64,000 nucleotides of DNA from Nitrospira sp. (lineage in GTDB: Bacteria; Nitrospirota; Nitrospiria; Nitrospirales; Nitrospiraceae), in contig VOPR01000005.1 of the NCBI GenBank assembly GCA_009594995.1, positions 62,001-126,000 of the forward strand, given 5' to 3'. The position numbers and the translations under genes were made by a program. Shown here piece by piece: positions 26,989 through 35,013 of the stretch. A model generated the notes under the pieces. It had not been told where the DNA came from, did not search any database, and was given only the letters and a program-made list of their open reading frames with translations. Within the stretch, counting starts at the first letter, position 1, and each line of letters opens with the position of its first letter.

Positions 26989-28281
26989 CTATGGATAGAG
27001 CCGGTACAACATCCGCGGAAAAGGAATTGTCTCCCGCACGTGTTCCAACCCGCAAATCCAAGCGACGGCGCGCTCAATACCCATTCCAAATCCGGCATGC
27101 GGAACAGAACCGTAACGGCGGAGATCGAGATACCACTGAAACGCCTCGACCGGAAGATGATGCTCTTGTATGCGCGCCAAGAGCTTTTCATGTTTGTGAA
27201 TGCGTTGCCCGCCGCCGATGATTTCTCCATACCCCTCGGGAGCCAGCACATCCATGCAGAGGGCAAGGTCGGGGCGTTCAGGATCGGTCTCCATATAAAA
27301 CGCTTTGAGCGCCGCAGGATATCGGTGCACGATCACGGGACGATCAAATTCATTCGACAGAATCGTTTCATCCTCAGCGCCGAAATCATCTCCGGGCTTT
27401 GCGGGAGTTCCTTTCCGCTGAAGAATCTCGATGGCCTCCTCGTAGGTGATACGTGGGAATGGCGCCGTCACACGCTCCAGCTTGGCGAGATCTCGCTCCA
27501 ACAACTGCAATTCGCCGCGACGCGTCTTCAGCACAGCCGCCACAATATGAGAAAGAAACTGCTCCGCGAGATCCATCATGTCCGGCAGTTCAGCGAACGC
27601 CACTTCCGGCTCAACCATCCAAAACTCCATCAGGTGCCGACGGGTCTTGGACTTCTCCGCGCGAAACGTGGGGCCGAAACAATAGACCTTTCCGAAGGCC
27701 GCGGCAGTGGCTTCGCTGTAGAGCTGACCGCTTTGCGTCAAGTAAGCGGTCTCGTCGAAATACTGCGTTTGAAAAAGCGTCGTCGTGCCTTCGCAGGCAT
27801 TCGGCGTGAAAATCGGTGCATCGACCAGCGTAAATCCGCGGTCGTCGAAAAAATTCCGGCAGGCTCGAATGATCTCGTGGCGAATGCGAAGCACGGCGTG
27901 CTGGCGGCTAGAGCGCAACCAGAGGTGGCGATGCTCCATCAAGAATCCTGTACCATGCTCTTTGGGCTGAATCGGAAAGGGTTCCGCCACCTGCAACACA
28001 TCGAGACGCAACACGTCTAGCTCGTACCCGCCTGGCGCGCGCGCATCCTGCCGCAGAGTGCCGGTCAGGACGACGCTCGACTCCTGTGTGAGTTCGGCCG
28101 AATGAGCAAACTGCTCATCACCCACCGTGGCCTTGCTCACGACCGCCTGAATATCGCCGGTCCCGTCCCGCACAATCAGAAAATGGAGTTTCCCCTTATC
28201 GCGTCGGCTACGGAGCCATCCGCGAATCGTGACTTCCTGACCTGCATGAGCAGCCGCTTCGTCGATATAGATTACGGGCAT
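26989..28281 (-). CDS. asnS: Asparagine--tRNA ligase
   Basis: Class IIb aminoacyl-tRNA synthetase. An N-terminal OB-fold anticodon-binding domain ([20 protein letters not shown]) precedes the catalytic core. Motif 2 is [20 protein letters not shown], and motif 3 is [20 protein letters not shown] followed by [14 protein letters not shown], which is the AsnRS and not the AspRS form. Length is 430. The ATG at 28281 has AGGA seven bases upstream; a TTG two codons earlier is less likely. Its presence suggests direct charging of tRNA-Asn. Confidence 0.95.
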   Translation of the reverse strand: MPVIYIDEAAAHAGQEVTIRGWLRSRRDKGKLHFLIVRDGTGDIQAVVSKATVGDEQFAHSAELTQESSVVLTGTLRQDARAPGGYELDVLRLDVLQVAEPFPIQPKEHGTGFLMEHRHLWLRSSRQHAVLRIRHEIIRACRNFFDDRGFTLVDAPIFTPNACEGTTTLFQTQYFDETAYLTQSGQLYSEATAAAFGKVYCFGPTFRAEKSKTRRHLMEFWMVEPEVAFAELPDMMDLAEQFLSHIVAAVLKTRRGELQLLERDLAKLERVTAPFPRITYEEAIEILQRKGTPAKPGDDFGAEDETILSNEFDRPVIVHRYPAALKAFYMETDPERPDLALCMDVLAPEGYGEIIGGGQRIHKHEKLLARIQEHHLPVEAFQWYLDLRRYGSVPHAGFGMGIERAVAWICGLEHVRETIPFPRMLYRLYP

Positions 28282-28382
28282 GGGCAATCCTATTCGCTAT
28301 GAATGTGACAGCACCCTGTTATGGCCGGAGGGTAACGAACGGCCGCTGGCTTTTCAAGCGCATCACAATTCCCCCCTTTGAT

Positions 28383-28395
28383 TGACACAATGTCA
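28383..28395. promoter_or_regulatory. Short palindrome in the asnS / secreted-protein gap
   Basis: TGACA-CAA-TGTCA forms a perfect dyad in the shared upstream region of two divergent genes. The left half overlaps a TTGACA on the plus strand. It may be a regulator site; no factor can be named. Confidence 0.3.
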
Positions 28396-28420
28396 TACCC
28401 AGGGCATCATCACAGTCACC

Positions 28421-29509
28421 ATGATGATGATCTGTCCACGCCATCACCGTCCGCTTACAGTGCTGCTTGCAGCCCTGTTCCTCATGGGCCTTCTGCCTGC
28501 GGCGCAGGCCGGCGAATTCAAATCGGACAACCCGCTCAACCAGCCTGGAAAAATCTACTGGTGCCCGAACCGCACCGCCGACAAACGCATCACCGCTACT
28601 CCTGATGCAGGTTGCAGCCCTCTATATGATGCCGAGCGTGACGAGAAAAAACCGGACCAACTCAACCCGGCCGACCACCATGATTCCGGCAAGGAACCGC
28701 TCAAGATCGTCGATATTCAGAACGAAGCCTCGAAGTTCACCCGCGATTATCGTGAATTTCTGGAATGCTGCGCCAGCGAATGGGATTCCCTCGATCGAAT
28801 CGATGAACTCCTGGAACAGTCCAATCACATTTTGATGTCGGTTCAGCAAAAGGGCATATACAACAGCGCGGGATTCGGAGTGGGAGCCGGAGCGGCCGGC
28901 TTGGGCGGCGGCGCCGGGCAGTCTCCCAAACTCGGCACCTTTGCGCGGCAATGGACCCTCAGCGAAATCGTCGGCACGGTTGCCATCGCACGGGATGATC
29001 TCAAGAAAATCAGGACTCGACTTAAGGAACTCATCACGCGATACGAAAAACTGGACTCGCTGGATTATGAGCAGCGCGGGCGGGAAGAACGGCGCATCGA
29101 GGATGAGCGCGAAGCCATCGCCCATGATGTCCGGAGCAAACGACCGGCGGCTTCAGCTCCGACCGGCATGGATATTCAGGACACCACCATCCCGACCAGG
29201 ATCGGTGGCGACATTGAGAACACGCATTTGAACCGCTCCCTCAACCCAAGCTTCGGCGCGGACATCGGGGCCACCGTCTCACCCTACAGCAATGTCAATG
29301 AATCCCTGCGCCCCCGCAGGGGAGAGGATCTCAGAGACAGCGTTCTGACGGATCGCGTCGGTACGCAGACGCAGGACACCAGTCTGCCGAATGCGTCGGG
29401 ATTTGAGATCAACGCGGCCGAGAACGCGGAGAGTTCCTCGTCCGTGCAACTGCGAGGCGTGGGGCCGTCCATCGGCGACTCCTCCCTCAACAGTCAACCA
29501 CGCCGATAA
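28421..29509 (+). CDS. Secreted protein with C-terminal G-x-(D/E)-(I/L) repeats
   Basis: I do not recognise this 362-residue protein. A signal peptide is clear (MMMICPRHHRPLTVLLAALF to AQA before GEF). The mature N-terminal part has several Cys (YWCPNRT, DAGCSPLYD, ECCASEW), probably disulfides. The centre has helical, charged stretches with a Gly/Ala-rich hydrophobic insert (GFGVGAGAAGLGGGAG). The last 110 residues contain about seven short degenerate repeats beginning G-x-(D/E)-(I/L), such as GMDIQDTTI, GGDIENTHL, GADIGATV and GEDLRDSVL, at 12-22 residue spacing. Start ATG at 28421 is the first of three consecutive ATG codons; the ribosome site is weak. It converges with the beta-propeller lipoprotein gene. 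Confidence 0.75.
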   Translation: MMMICPRHHRPLTVLLAALFLMGLLPAAQAGEFKSDNPLNQPGKIYWCPNRTADKRITATPDAGCSPLYDAERDEKKPDQLNPADHHDSGKEPLKIVDIQNEASKFTRDYREFLECCASEWDSLDRIDELLEQSNHILMSVQQKGIYNSAGFGVGAGAAGLGGGAGQSPKLGTFARQWTLSEIVGTVAIARDDLKKIRTRLKELITRYEKLDSLDYEQRGREERRIEDEREAIAHDVRSKRPAASAPTGMDIQDTTIPTRIGGDIENTHLNRSLNPSFGADIGATVSPYSNVNESLRPRRGEDLRDSVLTDRVGTQTQDTSLPNASGFEINAAENAESSSSVQLRGVGPSIGDSSLNSQPRR

Positions 29510-29536
29510 CCCCCCGGCCGTCGCATCCCTACTCGC

Positions 29537-30601
29537 TCATTCCCTGGGAAATGCCGAAGGCATCGCCGCCCAATGCGCGCCGCCATCCACGCTTTTATAT
29601 AACCCGCTGCCGTTTGTGCCCGCGTAGAGGACTTGAGGATCCAAGGCGCTCTGTGCGAGCGACCGTATATTCGTAGTCGCCAGCCCTTCATTCAATGGCG
29701 CCCACGTGGTGCCGCCGTCTTCGCTCCGATGAATGCCATCCCGCGCGGCCACATACATCACGCCGGCGCGCGCGCGGTCCAATACCATCGCCACGATCAT
29801 TTGATCCTGCAACGATTGGCCGATACGCACCCAGGAGGCAGCGCCATCTCCGGTCTTATAGAGGCCGGCCAACGTCGCAGCGTAGACCGTCTCCGACGCG
29901 AAGGGATCGACCTGCACCGAGGTCACGCTCAGCGCGCGCGACGTCTTCACCATGCCCTCCGGCACCAGGCCGTTATTCACCTGCACCCAATGCGCCCCTT
30001 GATTGATCGACTTATAGACCCCGCCGCTGGTGCCGGCATACAGCACGGATGACCGCGTGGGATCCATGCCCAGCGTGACAACCATCAACACTTCCTTCAT
30101 CCCGTCCATCCGTTTCGACCATCGCTCACCGGCGTTCTTCGATTCAAAGACCCCCATGGTGGTAGCCAGAAAGATGTGGCTGTCGTCCGCCGGGTCGAAA
30201 ACAAACTGGTTCACGACGGATGAAATGGTGGCATCGTCCAATCCGGCGCGAACCGAGGTCCAGCGCTGGCCGCCGTCGTAACTCTTGTAGACCGCGTCCC
30301 CCTTCGTGCCCGCATAGATCGTTGCGGGATAGACCGGATCGATCGCCATTGCAATCACGCGTGAATGGCTCATCCCTTTCGAGAGATTGCTCCAGGTCTT
30401 GCCCCCATCACGCGACTTATAGATGTAGTCGTTGGTTGCGATGTAGAGAATGTCAGGATTAGTCGGATGGAGTTGAATGACGACGATCGGGTCACTGCCT
30501 GTGCAGCCGCCAATGAAGAGTGTGATTAAAAGCAGGAGCGTGAGGAAATGCTGCGTGGAACGTGGGCGGGGAATGTTTTCCCGGATGCTCAAACGGGCCA
30601 T
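29537..30601 (-). CDS. Asp-box (BNR) beta-propeller lipoprotein
   Basis: Predicted seven-bladed propeller. Seven Asp boxes (S-x-D-x-G-x-x-W type) can be read in order: SRDGGKTW, SYDGGQRW, SKNAGERW, SINQGAHW, TGDGAASW, SEDGGTTW and SVDGGAHW, each following a strand such as ILYIATNDYIYK. The N-terminus carries a lipoprotein signal (FLTLLLLITLFIGGC), so it is probably anchored to the outer membrane or periplasmic face. This architecture resembles sialidase/YCF48/VPS10-like domains but lacks sialidase catalytic residues, so a binding or assembly role is more likely. ATG at 30601 is used; its start lies inside a dispersed repeat. The frame stays open to 30700, but that part is the repeat. Confidence 0.8.
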   Translation of the reverse strand: MARLSIRENIPRPRSTQHFLTLLLLITLFIGGCTGSDPIVVIQLHPTNPDILYIATNDYIYKSRDGGKTWSNLSKGMSHSRVIAMAIDPVYPATIYAGTKGDAVYKSYDGGQRWTSVRAGLDDATISSVVNQFVFDPADDSHIFLATTMGVFESKNAGERWSKRMDGMKEVLMVVTLGMDPTRSSVLYAGTSGGVYKSINQGAHWVQVNNGLVPEGMVKTSRALSVTSVQVDPFASETVYAATLAGLYKTGDGAASWVRIGQSLQDQMIVAMVLDRARAGVMYVAARDGIHRSEDGGTTWAPLNEGLATTNIRSLAQSALDPQVLYAGTNGSGLYKSVDGGAHWAAMPSAFPRE

Positions 30602-30702
30602 GCAACAAGGCCGCAGGGATGATCGGTTGCCGAGGCGTGCTGGCCTGCACATTGAGGCAACCAATCGACCGAGAACGCCGTTGGTGGCCCGTTTCAGCAT
30701 CC
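30591..30702. repeat. Dispersed structured repeat, copy A
   Basis: Shares AAGGCCGCAGGGA, GAGGCGTGC and GAGAACGCCG with copies near 56.2, 57.5 and 61.6 kb, and TTTCAGCATCC with the last. The outer arms AAACGGGCCA (30591-30600) and TGGCCCGTTT (30685-30694) pair perfectly. Inside, three smaller stems can form: GCAAC/GTTGC (30602-30606 with 30626-30630), GTGC/GCAC (30637-30650) and ATTG/CAAT (30651-30665). It overlaps the start of the propeller lipoprotein gene, so it probably also lies in that message's leader. Confidence 0.75.
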
Positions 30703-30706
30703 GGGG

Positions 30707-31204
30707 CTAGCGGTAGTTGGTGAACTGCAGATCAATCCCAAAATCTTTTCCCTTCAGGAAGGCGATGGCCGTCTGCAGATCGTCCTTACTCTTGCTGATC
30801 ACTCGCACCTGCTCGCCCTGAATTTGCGCCTGCACCTTCAGCTTTGATTCTTTGACCGCCTTGGTAATTTCCTTGGCCTTTTCCGACGAGATGCCGCTCT
30901 GAATCTTGATCACTTGCCGAACCGTGGCGCCCAACGACTCTTCAATTTTGCCGTACTCGAACGCCTTCAGCGACACGCCGCGCTTCACACATTTGCTCTT
31001 GATGATTTCAATGACCGCATTGAGTTTGTACTCATCGTCGGAGAGCACCACTAACTCCTTTTCTTTCTCTTTCAACGTCAGCTCGGTCTTCGAATCCTTG
31101 AAATCAAACCGCTGCTTGATCTCCTTCGTCGCCTGATCGACGACATTTTTCATTTCCTGCATATTCACTTCCGACACCACATCGAATGATGATTGGTCAG
31201 CCAC
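30707..31204 (-). CDS. yajQ: YajQ-family nucleotide-binding protein
   Basis: UPF0234/YajQ family, 165 residues. The two-ferredoxin-fold structure binds nucleic acids, and a Xanthomonas member binds cyclic di-GMP. Hallmarks: SFDVVSEVNMQEMKNVVDQA, RFDFKDSKTELTLKEKEKEL and KDFGIDLQFTNYR at the C-terminus. The start is a GTG with a strong GGAGGAG just upstream. It lies 36 bases behind cstA and is probably in the same transcript. Whether this member binds cyclic di-GMP is not visible, but a PilZ protein is encoded nearby. Confidence 0.93.
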   Translation of the reverse strand: MADQSSFDVVSEVNMQEMKNVVDQATKEIKQRFDFKDSKTELTLKEKEKELVVLSDDEYKLNAVIEIIKSKCVKRGVSLKAFEYGKIEESLGATVRQVIKIQSGISSEKAKEITKAVKESKLKVQAQIQGEQVRVISKSKDDLQTAIAFLKGKDFGIDLQFTNYR

Positions 31205-31240
31205 GATCTCCTCCTTCTCCGTTTCCGTCAGTCGTCCGGC

Positions 31241-33247
31241 TTAACAGCAACCGCCGCCGGGTGGCAATTTAAATGGTCGTTCATCGTGCCGATGAATCGC
31301 CGTCTGGGCGCGACCAGCCGATCCGCCACCGGCAGTGGCCAGTACCTCACTGCTGCTGAACGGGCGCTTCAACACGACATACCCATACCACTGCTTCATG
31401 CTATCGCTCAAGACAACCAGCCCCAGCAGGGCAACCACCGCCACCAGCACGGCATCAAGATAGAGCGCAAATGCCTGCCCCGCCGCGAGCGTCGCCGCCT
31501 TCGCCAGAAACATCCAGAACATTTCGTAGGAGCCGGCCAGCGTAATCCCGCCGACAAACAACATCGGCACCGCCGTCACCCAGAGATACGGCGACTTCCA
31601 CATCTTGATCAACACCGTGCTCCCGATGCAGAGCGCCAGGGTCCCCAGCAACTGATTGGCGGCGCCGAACATCGGCCAGATCGTCGATATACTTCCCGTG
31701 CCGATCAGGTAGGCCCAGGATCCGACCACAAACGCGCTACTCAGCAACACGCCAGGCCACCAATTCATCTGTCGGAACGGCGCATAGACCCGCCCGGCCA
31801 TTTCCTGAATCAGATACCGTGCGACGCGTGTGCCCGTATCGATCGTGGTCAGGATGAACAACGCCTCGAACACCAGCGCGAACTGATACCAATAGGCCAT
31901 CAACCCGGACATTCCGGGCAGCGCCGCGAAAATTGAGGCCATGCCAACGGCAAGCGACACGGCTCCGCCCGGCCGCCCGGCCACATTCACTTCAACCAGT
32001 TGCGACAACTCGGCAATCCGGGACGGCGCAAAGCCCATGGCTGTCAGGGTGTCCGCCGAGAGCATGGTATTGATCGCCAGGTAATCCCCGGGGATCAACA
32101 CGGAGGCCGCAATCAGCGCCATCACTCCGACGAAACTTTCCAGTAGCATCGCCGCGTATCCCACCACCGCCTGGGACTCCTGCTCAATCATCTTCGGCGT
32201 CGTACCGGACGACACCAGTGAATGGAAGCCCGAGACCGCCCCGCAAGCGATCGTGATGAAGAGAAACGGGAACAGCGTGCCGGGAATGATGGGCCCGCCG
32301 CCGTTGGCAAAGGCCGTCACGCGCGGCATCTCAATCGTCGGGGCCATAAGAATCACACCGAAGCCGAGCAGGAACACCACGCCGAGCTTCATGAAGGTGG
32401 AGAGGTACCCGCGCGGCACCAACAACATCCAGCCCGGCAACACCGAGGCGAGGAATCCATACCCGGCCAGCAGCCAGACCAATGCCGGCTTCTCGAATTC
32501 AAAGATCCCTGCATAGGACGACTGGCCCACCACGCGCCCGAATAACACTGCCGCCACCAGCAAGACCAGGCCGATCACGGACACTTCCGCCACAGCGCCG
32601 GGACGGAACTTGTGAAGATAAAAACCCATGATGAACCCGATGGGAATCGTCATCGCAATCGTAAACGTGCCCCAGGCATTGTGGTAGAGCGCATTCACCA
32701 CCGCGAAGCCCAGCCCTGCGAGCGCCACCACGACAATAAACAACACCGCCACCGCCGTCGCCGTACCCGTGATGGAACCGAGTTCGTCATGGGCGATTTC
32801 AGGCAGCGAGCGGCCGTTCCGCCGCATTGAAGCGACCAGGATGATGAAGTCCTGCACCGCTCCCGCCAATACCGCCCCGATCACCAGCCAGAGAAAGCCC
32901 GGCAGAAAGCCGAACTGTGCCGCCAACACCGGTCCCAACAGAGGCCCGGCCCCCGCGATGGCCGCGAAGTGGTGGCCGAACAACACGACCTTATTGGTGG
33001 GATGGAAGTTCACCCCGTCGTTCAGGCGCACGGCGGGAGTCAGACGCTTATTGTCGAGCGCGACAACCTGTCGCGCCAGCCAGCGGCCGTAGAACCGGTA
33101 GGCCAACACATAGATGCAGGCCGCCGCCACGACCAGCCATAATCCGTTCACTTTTTCAGTTGGATTGATGACACCGACAACATGAGCAAGCGCCACGGCC
33201 GCGAGAATCGACATCAGCATCCAGAGCACAATCAACGCTGTTTTCAT
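31241..33247 (-). CDS. cstA: Carbon starvation protein A family transporter
   Basis: Large polytopic membrane transporter (668 residues, about 16-18 hydrophobic segments) of the CstA family, which imports pyruvate or peptides in characterised bacteria. Typical blocks: LNDGVNFHPTNKVVLFGHHF, AAIAGAGPLLGPVLAAQFG, GAVSGFHSLVSSGTTPKMIE and TGTRVARYLIQEM. The C-terminus ends in PPGGGCC, a double Cys I cannot explain. Substrate here is not known; in a chemolithoautotroph a pyruvate or peptide scavenging role is plausible. Confidence 0.93.
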   Translation of the reverse strand: MKTALIVLWMLMSILAAVALAHVVGVINPTEKVNGLWLVVAAACIYVLAYRFYGRWLARQVVALDNKRLTPAVRLNDGVNFHPTNKVVLFGHHFAAIAGAGPLLGPVLAAQFGFLPGFLWLVIGAVLAGAVQDFIILVASMRRNGRSLPEIAHDELGSITGTATAVAVLFIVVVALAGLGFAVVNALYHNAWGTFTIAMTIPIGFIMGFYLHKFRPGAVAEVSVIGLVLLVAAVLFGRVVGQSSYAGIFEFEKPALVWLLAGYGFLASVLPGWMLLVPRGYLSTFMKLGVVFLLGFGVILMAPTIEMPRVTAFANGGGPIIPGTLFPFLFITIACGAVSGFHSLVSSGTTPKMIEQESQAVVGYAAMLLESFVGVMALIAASVLIPGDYLAINTMLSADTLTAMGFAPSRIAELSQLVEVNVAGRPGGAVSLAVGMASIFAALPGMSGLMAYWYQFALVFEALFILTTIDTGTRVARYLIQEMAGRVYAPFRQMNWWPGVLLSSAFVVGSWAYLIGTGSISTIWPMFGAANQLLGTLALCIGSTVLIKMWKSPYLWVTAVPMLFVGGITLAGSYEMFWMFLAKAATLAAGQAFALYLDAVLVAVVALLGLVVLSDSMKQWYGYVVLKRPFSSSEVLATAGGGSAGRAQTAIHRHDERPFKLPPGGGCC

Positions 33248-33369
33248 GCGCGGGATACTAGCACAAACGCAAGGAGATGGGAGCGACGTGGGGCCTCAGG
33301 TTCCAGATCGATGGCGTGTAGGAAAAGCGAACGCCCTGCACAGTTACGCGGGAACGTGTCCGTCGGGTT

Positions 33370-33378
33370 TGTTATACT
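33370..33378 (+). promoter_or_regulatory. Extended -10 promoter of the PilZ gene
   Basis: TGT-TATACT is an extended -10 element (TG at 33370-33371, TATACT at 33373-33378) with no good -35. Initiation would fall near 33385, only a few bases before the ATG at 33388, so the message may be nearly leaderless. Confidence 0.5.
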
Positions 33379-33387
33379 TTTGATGTC

Positions 33388-33783
33388 ATGTCGCCTGCCA
33401 CACCCTCAGAGCCATCCGGAAGAGAACGCCGCGAGTTTTATCGCATCACCGTGCTTCTGCCCCTCTGCATTCAGGCCGAGGCACACGATACGGAGGGTGA
33501 GTTGGTTGAGACATCCCTCAACCTCAGCGGCGGCGGCATCGGCGTCACTGTCACGACAATCTACAAACCCGGTACAGTGCTTTCCCTCACGCTGTTGCTG
33601 CCCGACCAGGTTCGCTTCAAGTCGTCAATCGAGGTGTTGTGGCTCGATCCGCTTCCGCTCCTGGGCGATGCCTATCGTCTTCACGCCCGCTTCGTCGGGA
33701 TGACCTCCCAAAACCGGGAGCAGCTCATCAGGTATATCGTTCGTTTTCAACGCGACCACCTGCAGGAACACTATTCCGTCTAA
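33388..33783 (+). CDS. PilZ-domain protein (probable cyclic di-GMP receptor)
   Basis: Stand-alone PilZ domain, 131 residues. The cyclic di-GMP motif is complete: RxxxR as R-E-F-Y-R in GRERREFYRITV, and N-x-S-x-x-G as NLSGGGIGVTV. The strand pattern after it (VLSLTLLLPD, FKSSIEVLWLD, YRLHARFVGM) matches the PilZ barrel, and a C-terminal helix (REQLIRYIVRFQRDHLQE) closes it. It is a single-gene unit. It may act on type IV pili or the envelope glycan genes in this window, but no partner can be deduced. Confidence 0.88.
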   Translation: MSPATPSEPSGRERREFYRITVLLPLCIQAEAHDTEGELVETSLNLSGGGIGVTVTTIYKPGTVLSLTLLLPDQVRFKSSIEVLWLDPLPLLGDAYRLHARFVGMTSQNREQLIRYIVRFQRDHLQEHYSV

Positions 33784-33972
33784 TGGACAGACTGTGTCGT
33801 GCATCGGACATTCGCGGGGCCTCTCCTCGCCCCAATAGCCTGACGTCGGGTCAGCATGCTCCATCTGGAAGAGCGCGTTAGAATTCCTAAGAGCTCTTGA
33901 TCAAATCAACGCATCAGGATTGCTTCGCGCGGAGGCACACGTTACCCCCATTTGCTTCTGCCACCCATTGCG

Positions 33973-34995
33973 ATGGATCATAGCCTCATGCGTGGACTCA
34001 AATGGCTGTTCGGTACGCTCACTACGCTCGCGACCGTGGGCGCCCTCTTTCAAATCGCGGGCATGGTGCTCGACCGGCAGCACTACCGGCCACTAGGCCA
34101 GATGATCGACGTCGGCAGTCACCGGCTCCATTTGTATTGCACAGGCACAGGGAGTCCGACGGTGGTGCTGGAGGCGGCTGCGCCGGGCTGGTCGCTGTAT
34201 TGGAGTCTGGTGCAACCGGAAGTGTCAACAATGACGCGCGTGTGCGCCTACGATCGCGCCGGACTCGGATGGAGCGAGCGTGGCCCGCTGCCGCGCACCG
34301 GGCAACGGATGGCGCGTGAACTCCACCGTCTCCTTGAGCGTGCCGAGATTCCCGGGCCTTATATTCTTGTGGGCCACTCCCTCGGCGGCTTCGTGACCCG
34401 ACTCTACCGACAGGAATACCCGAAGGATGTCGCGGGCATGGTGCTGGTGGATGCGGGACAAGAATCGGAAATGCGCCAGGCCGAGTTTAGAACCTTCGTC
34501 AACGCCGGGAAATCACAGCTTCCGGTCATGCGGGCGATGACGATGCTGGGCGTTCCACGACTCTTGGCGGCGTTCGATTATCTCCCGCCGTTCCTGGCCC
34601 GGCAGGAGGAACAGGTGCCTGAGACAATTCGGCCGATGCTGCGCGCCGGATGGCTACGGACCCGGTATATGGCAACGTTGGCCGATGAAGGAGAGGCGCT
34701 GATCGACACGTTGGAGCAAGTGCGCCGTGCCGGTTCGCTCGGCGATCTTCCGCTCGTGGTCATCACCGCAACCGGCCCCGTCTGGTGGCCTGACATGCCC
34801 GGCCAGGTGAATCAAACCCGGTTTAGAAAGATGTGGCTGGAACTCCAGCAGGAGTTGATGAAACTCTCATCTGCCAGCCGCCAGGTGTTTGCCGATCGGA
34901 GCAGTCACTTCATTCAATTCGATCAACCGGCGCTCGTCATCGACGCCATTCGCCAGATGGTCGCCGCCACACGGCAGACGTCGACCAGGCGTTAG
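33973..34995 (+). CDS. Alpha/beta-fold hydrolase with N-terminal membrane anchor
   Basis: Alpha/beta hydrolase of 340 residues. The nucleophile elbow is LVGHSLGGFVTRLY, the oxyanion region is TVVLEAAAPGWSLYW, and the catalytic His is in DRSSHFIQFDQP. The acid is likely the Asp of MVLVDAGQ or a later one. The N-terminus has one hydrophobic segment (LFGTLTTLATVGALFQIAGMVL), so it is anchored or exported. The start is uncertain: ATG at 33973 and ATG at 33988 are both possible, with no clear ribosome site. Substrate is unknown; similar proteins are esterases or haloperoxidase-like enzymes. It converges with the GT39-like gene. Confidence 0.78.
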   Translation: MDHSLMRGLKWLFGTLTTLATVGALFQIAGMVLDRQHYRPLGQMIDVGSHRLHLYCTGTGSPTVVLEAAAPGWSLYWSLVQPEVSTMTRVCAYDRAGLGWSERGPLPRTGQRMARELHRLLERAEIPGPYILVGHSLGGFVTRLYRQEYPKDVAGMVLVDAGQESEMRQAEFRTFVNAGKSQLPVMRAMTMLGVPRLLAAFDYLPPFLARQEEQVPETIRPMLRAGWLRTRYMATLADEGEALIDTLEQVRRAGSLGDLPLVVITATGPVWWPDMPGQVNQTRFRKMWLELQQELMKLSSASRQVFADRSSHFIQFDQPALVIDAIRQMVAATRQTSTRR

Positions 34996-35013
34996 CTCTC
35001 GGGTTCTACCGCC

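Noticed and set aside
33784..33900. Rho-independent terminator after the PilZ gene
   Set aside because: Short dyads such as CTGAC/GTCAG exist but have no T-rich tail.
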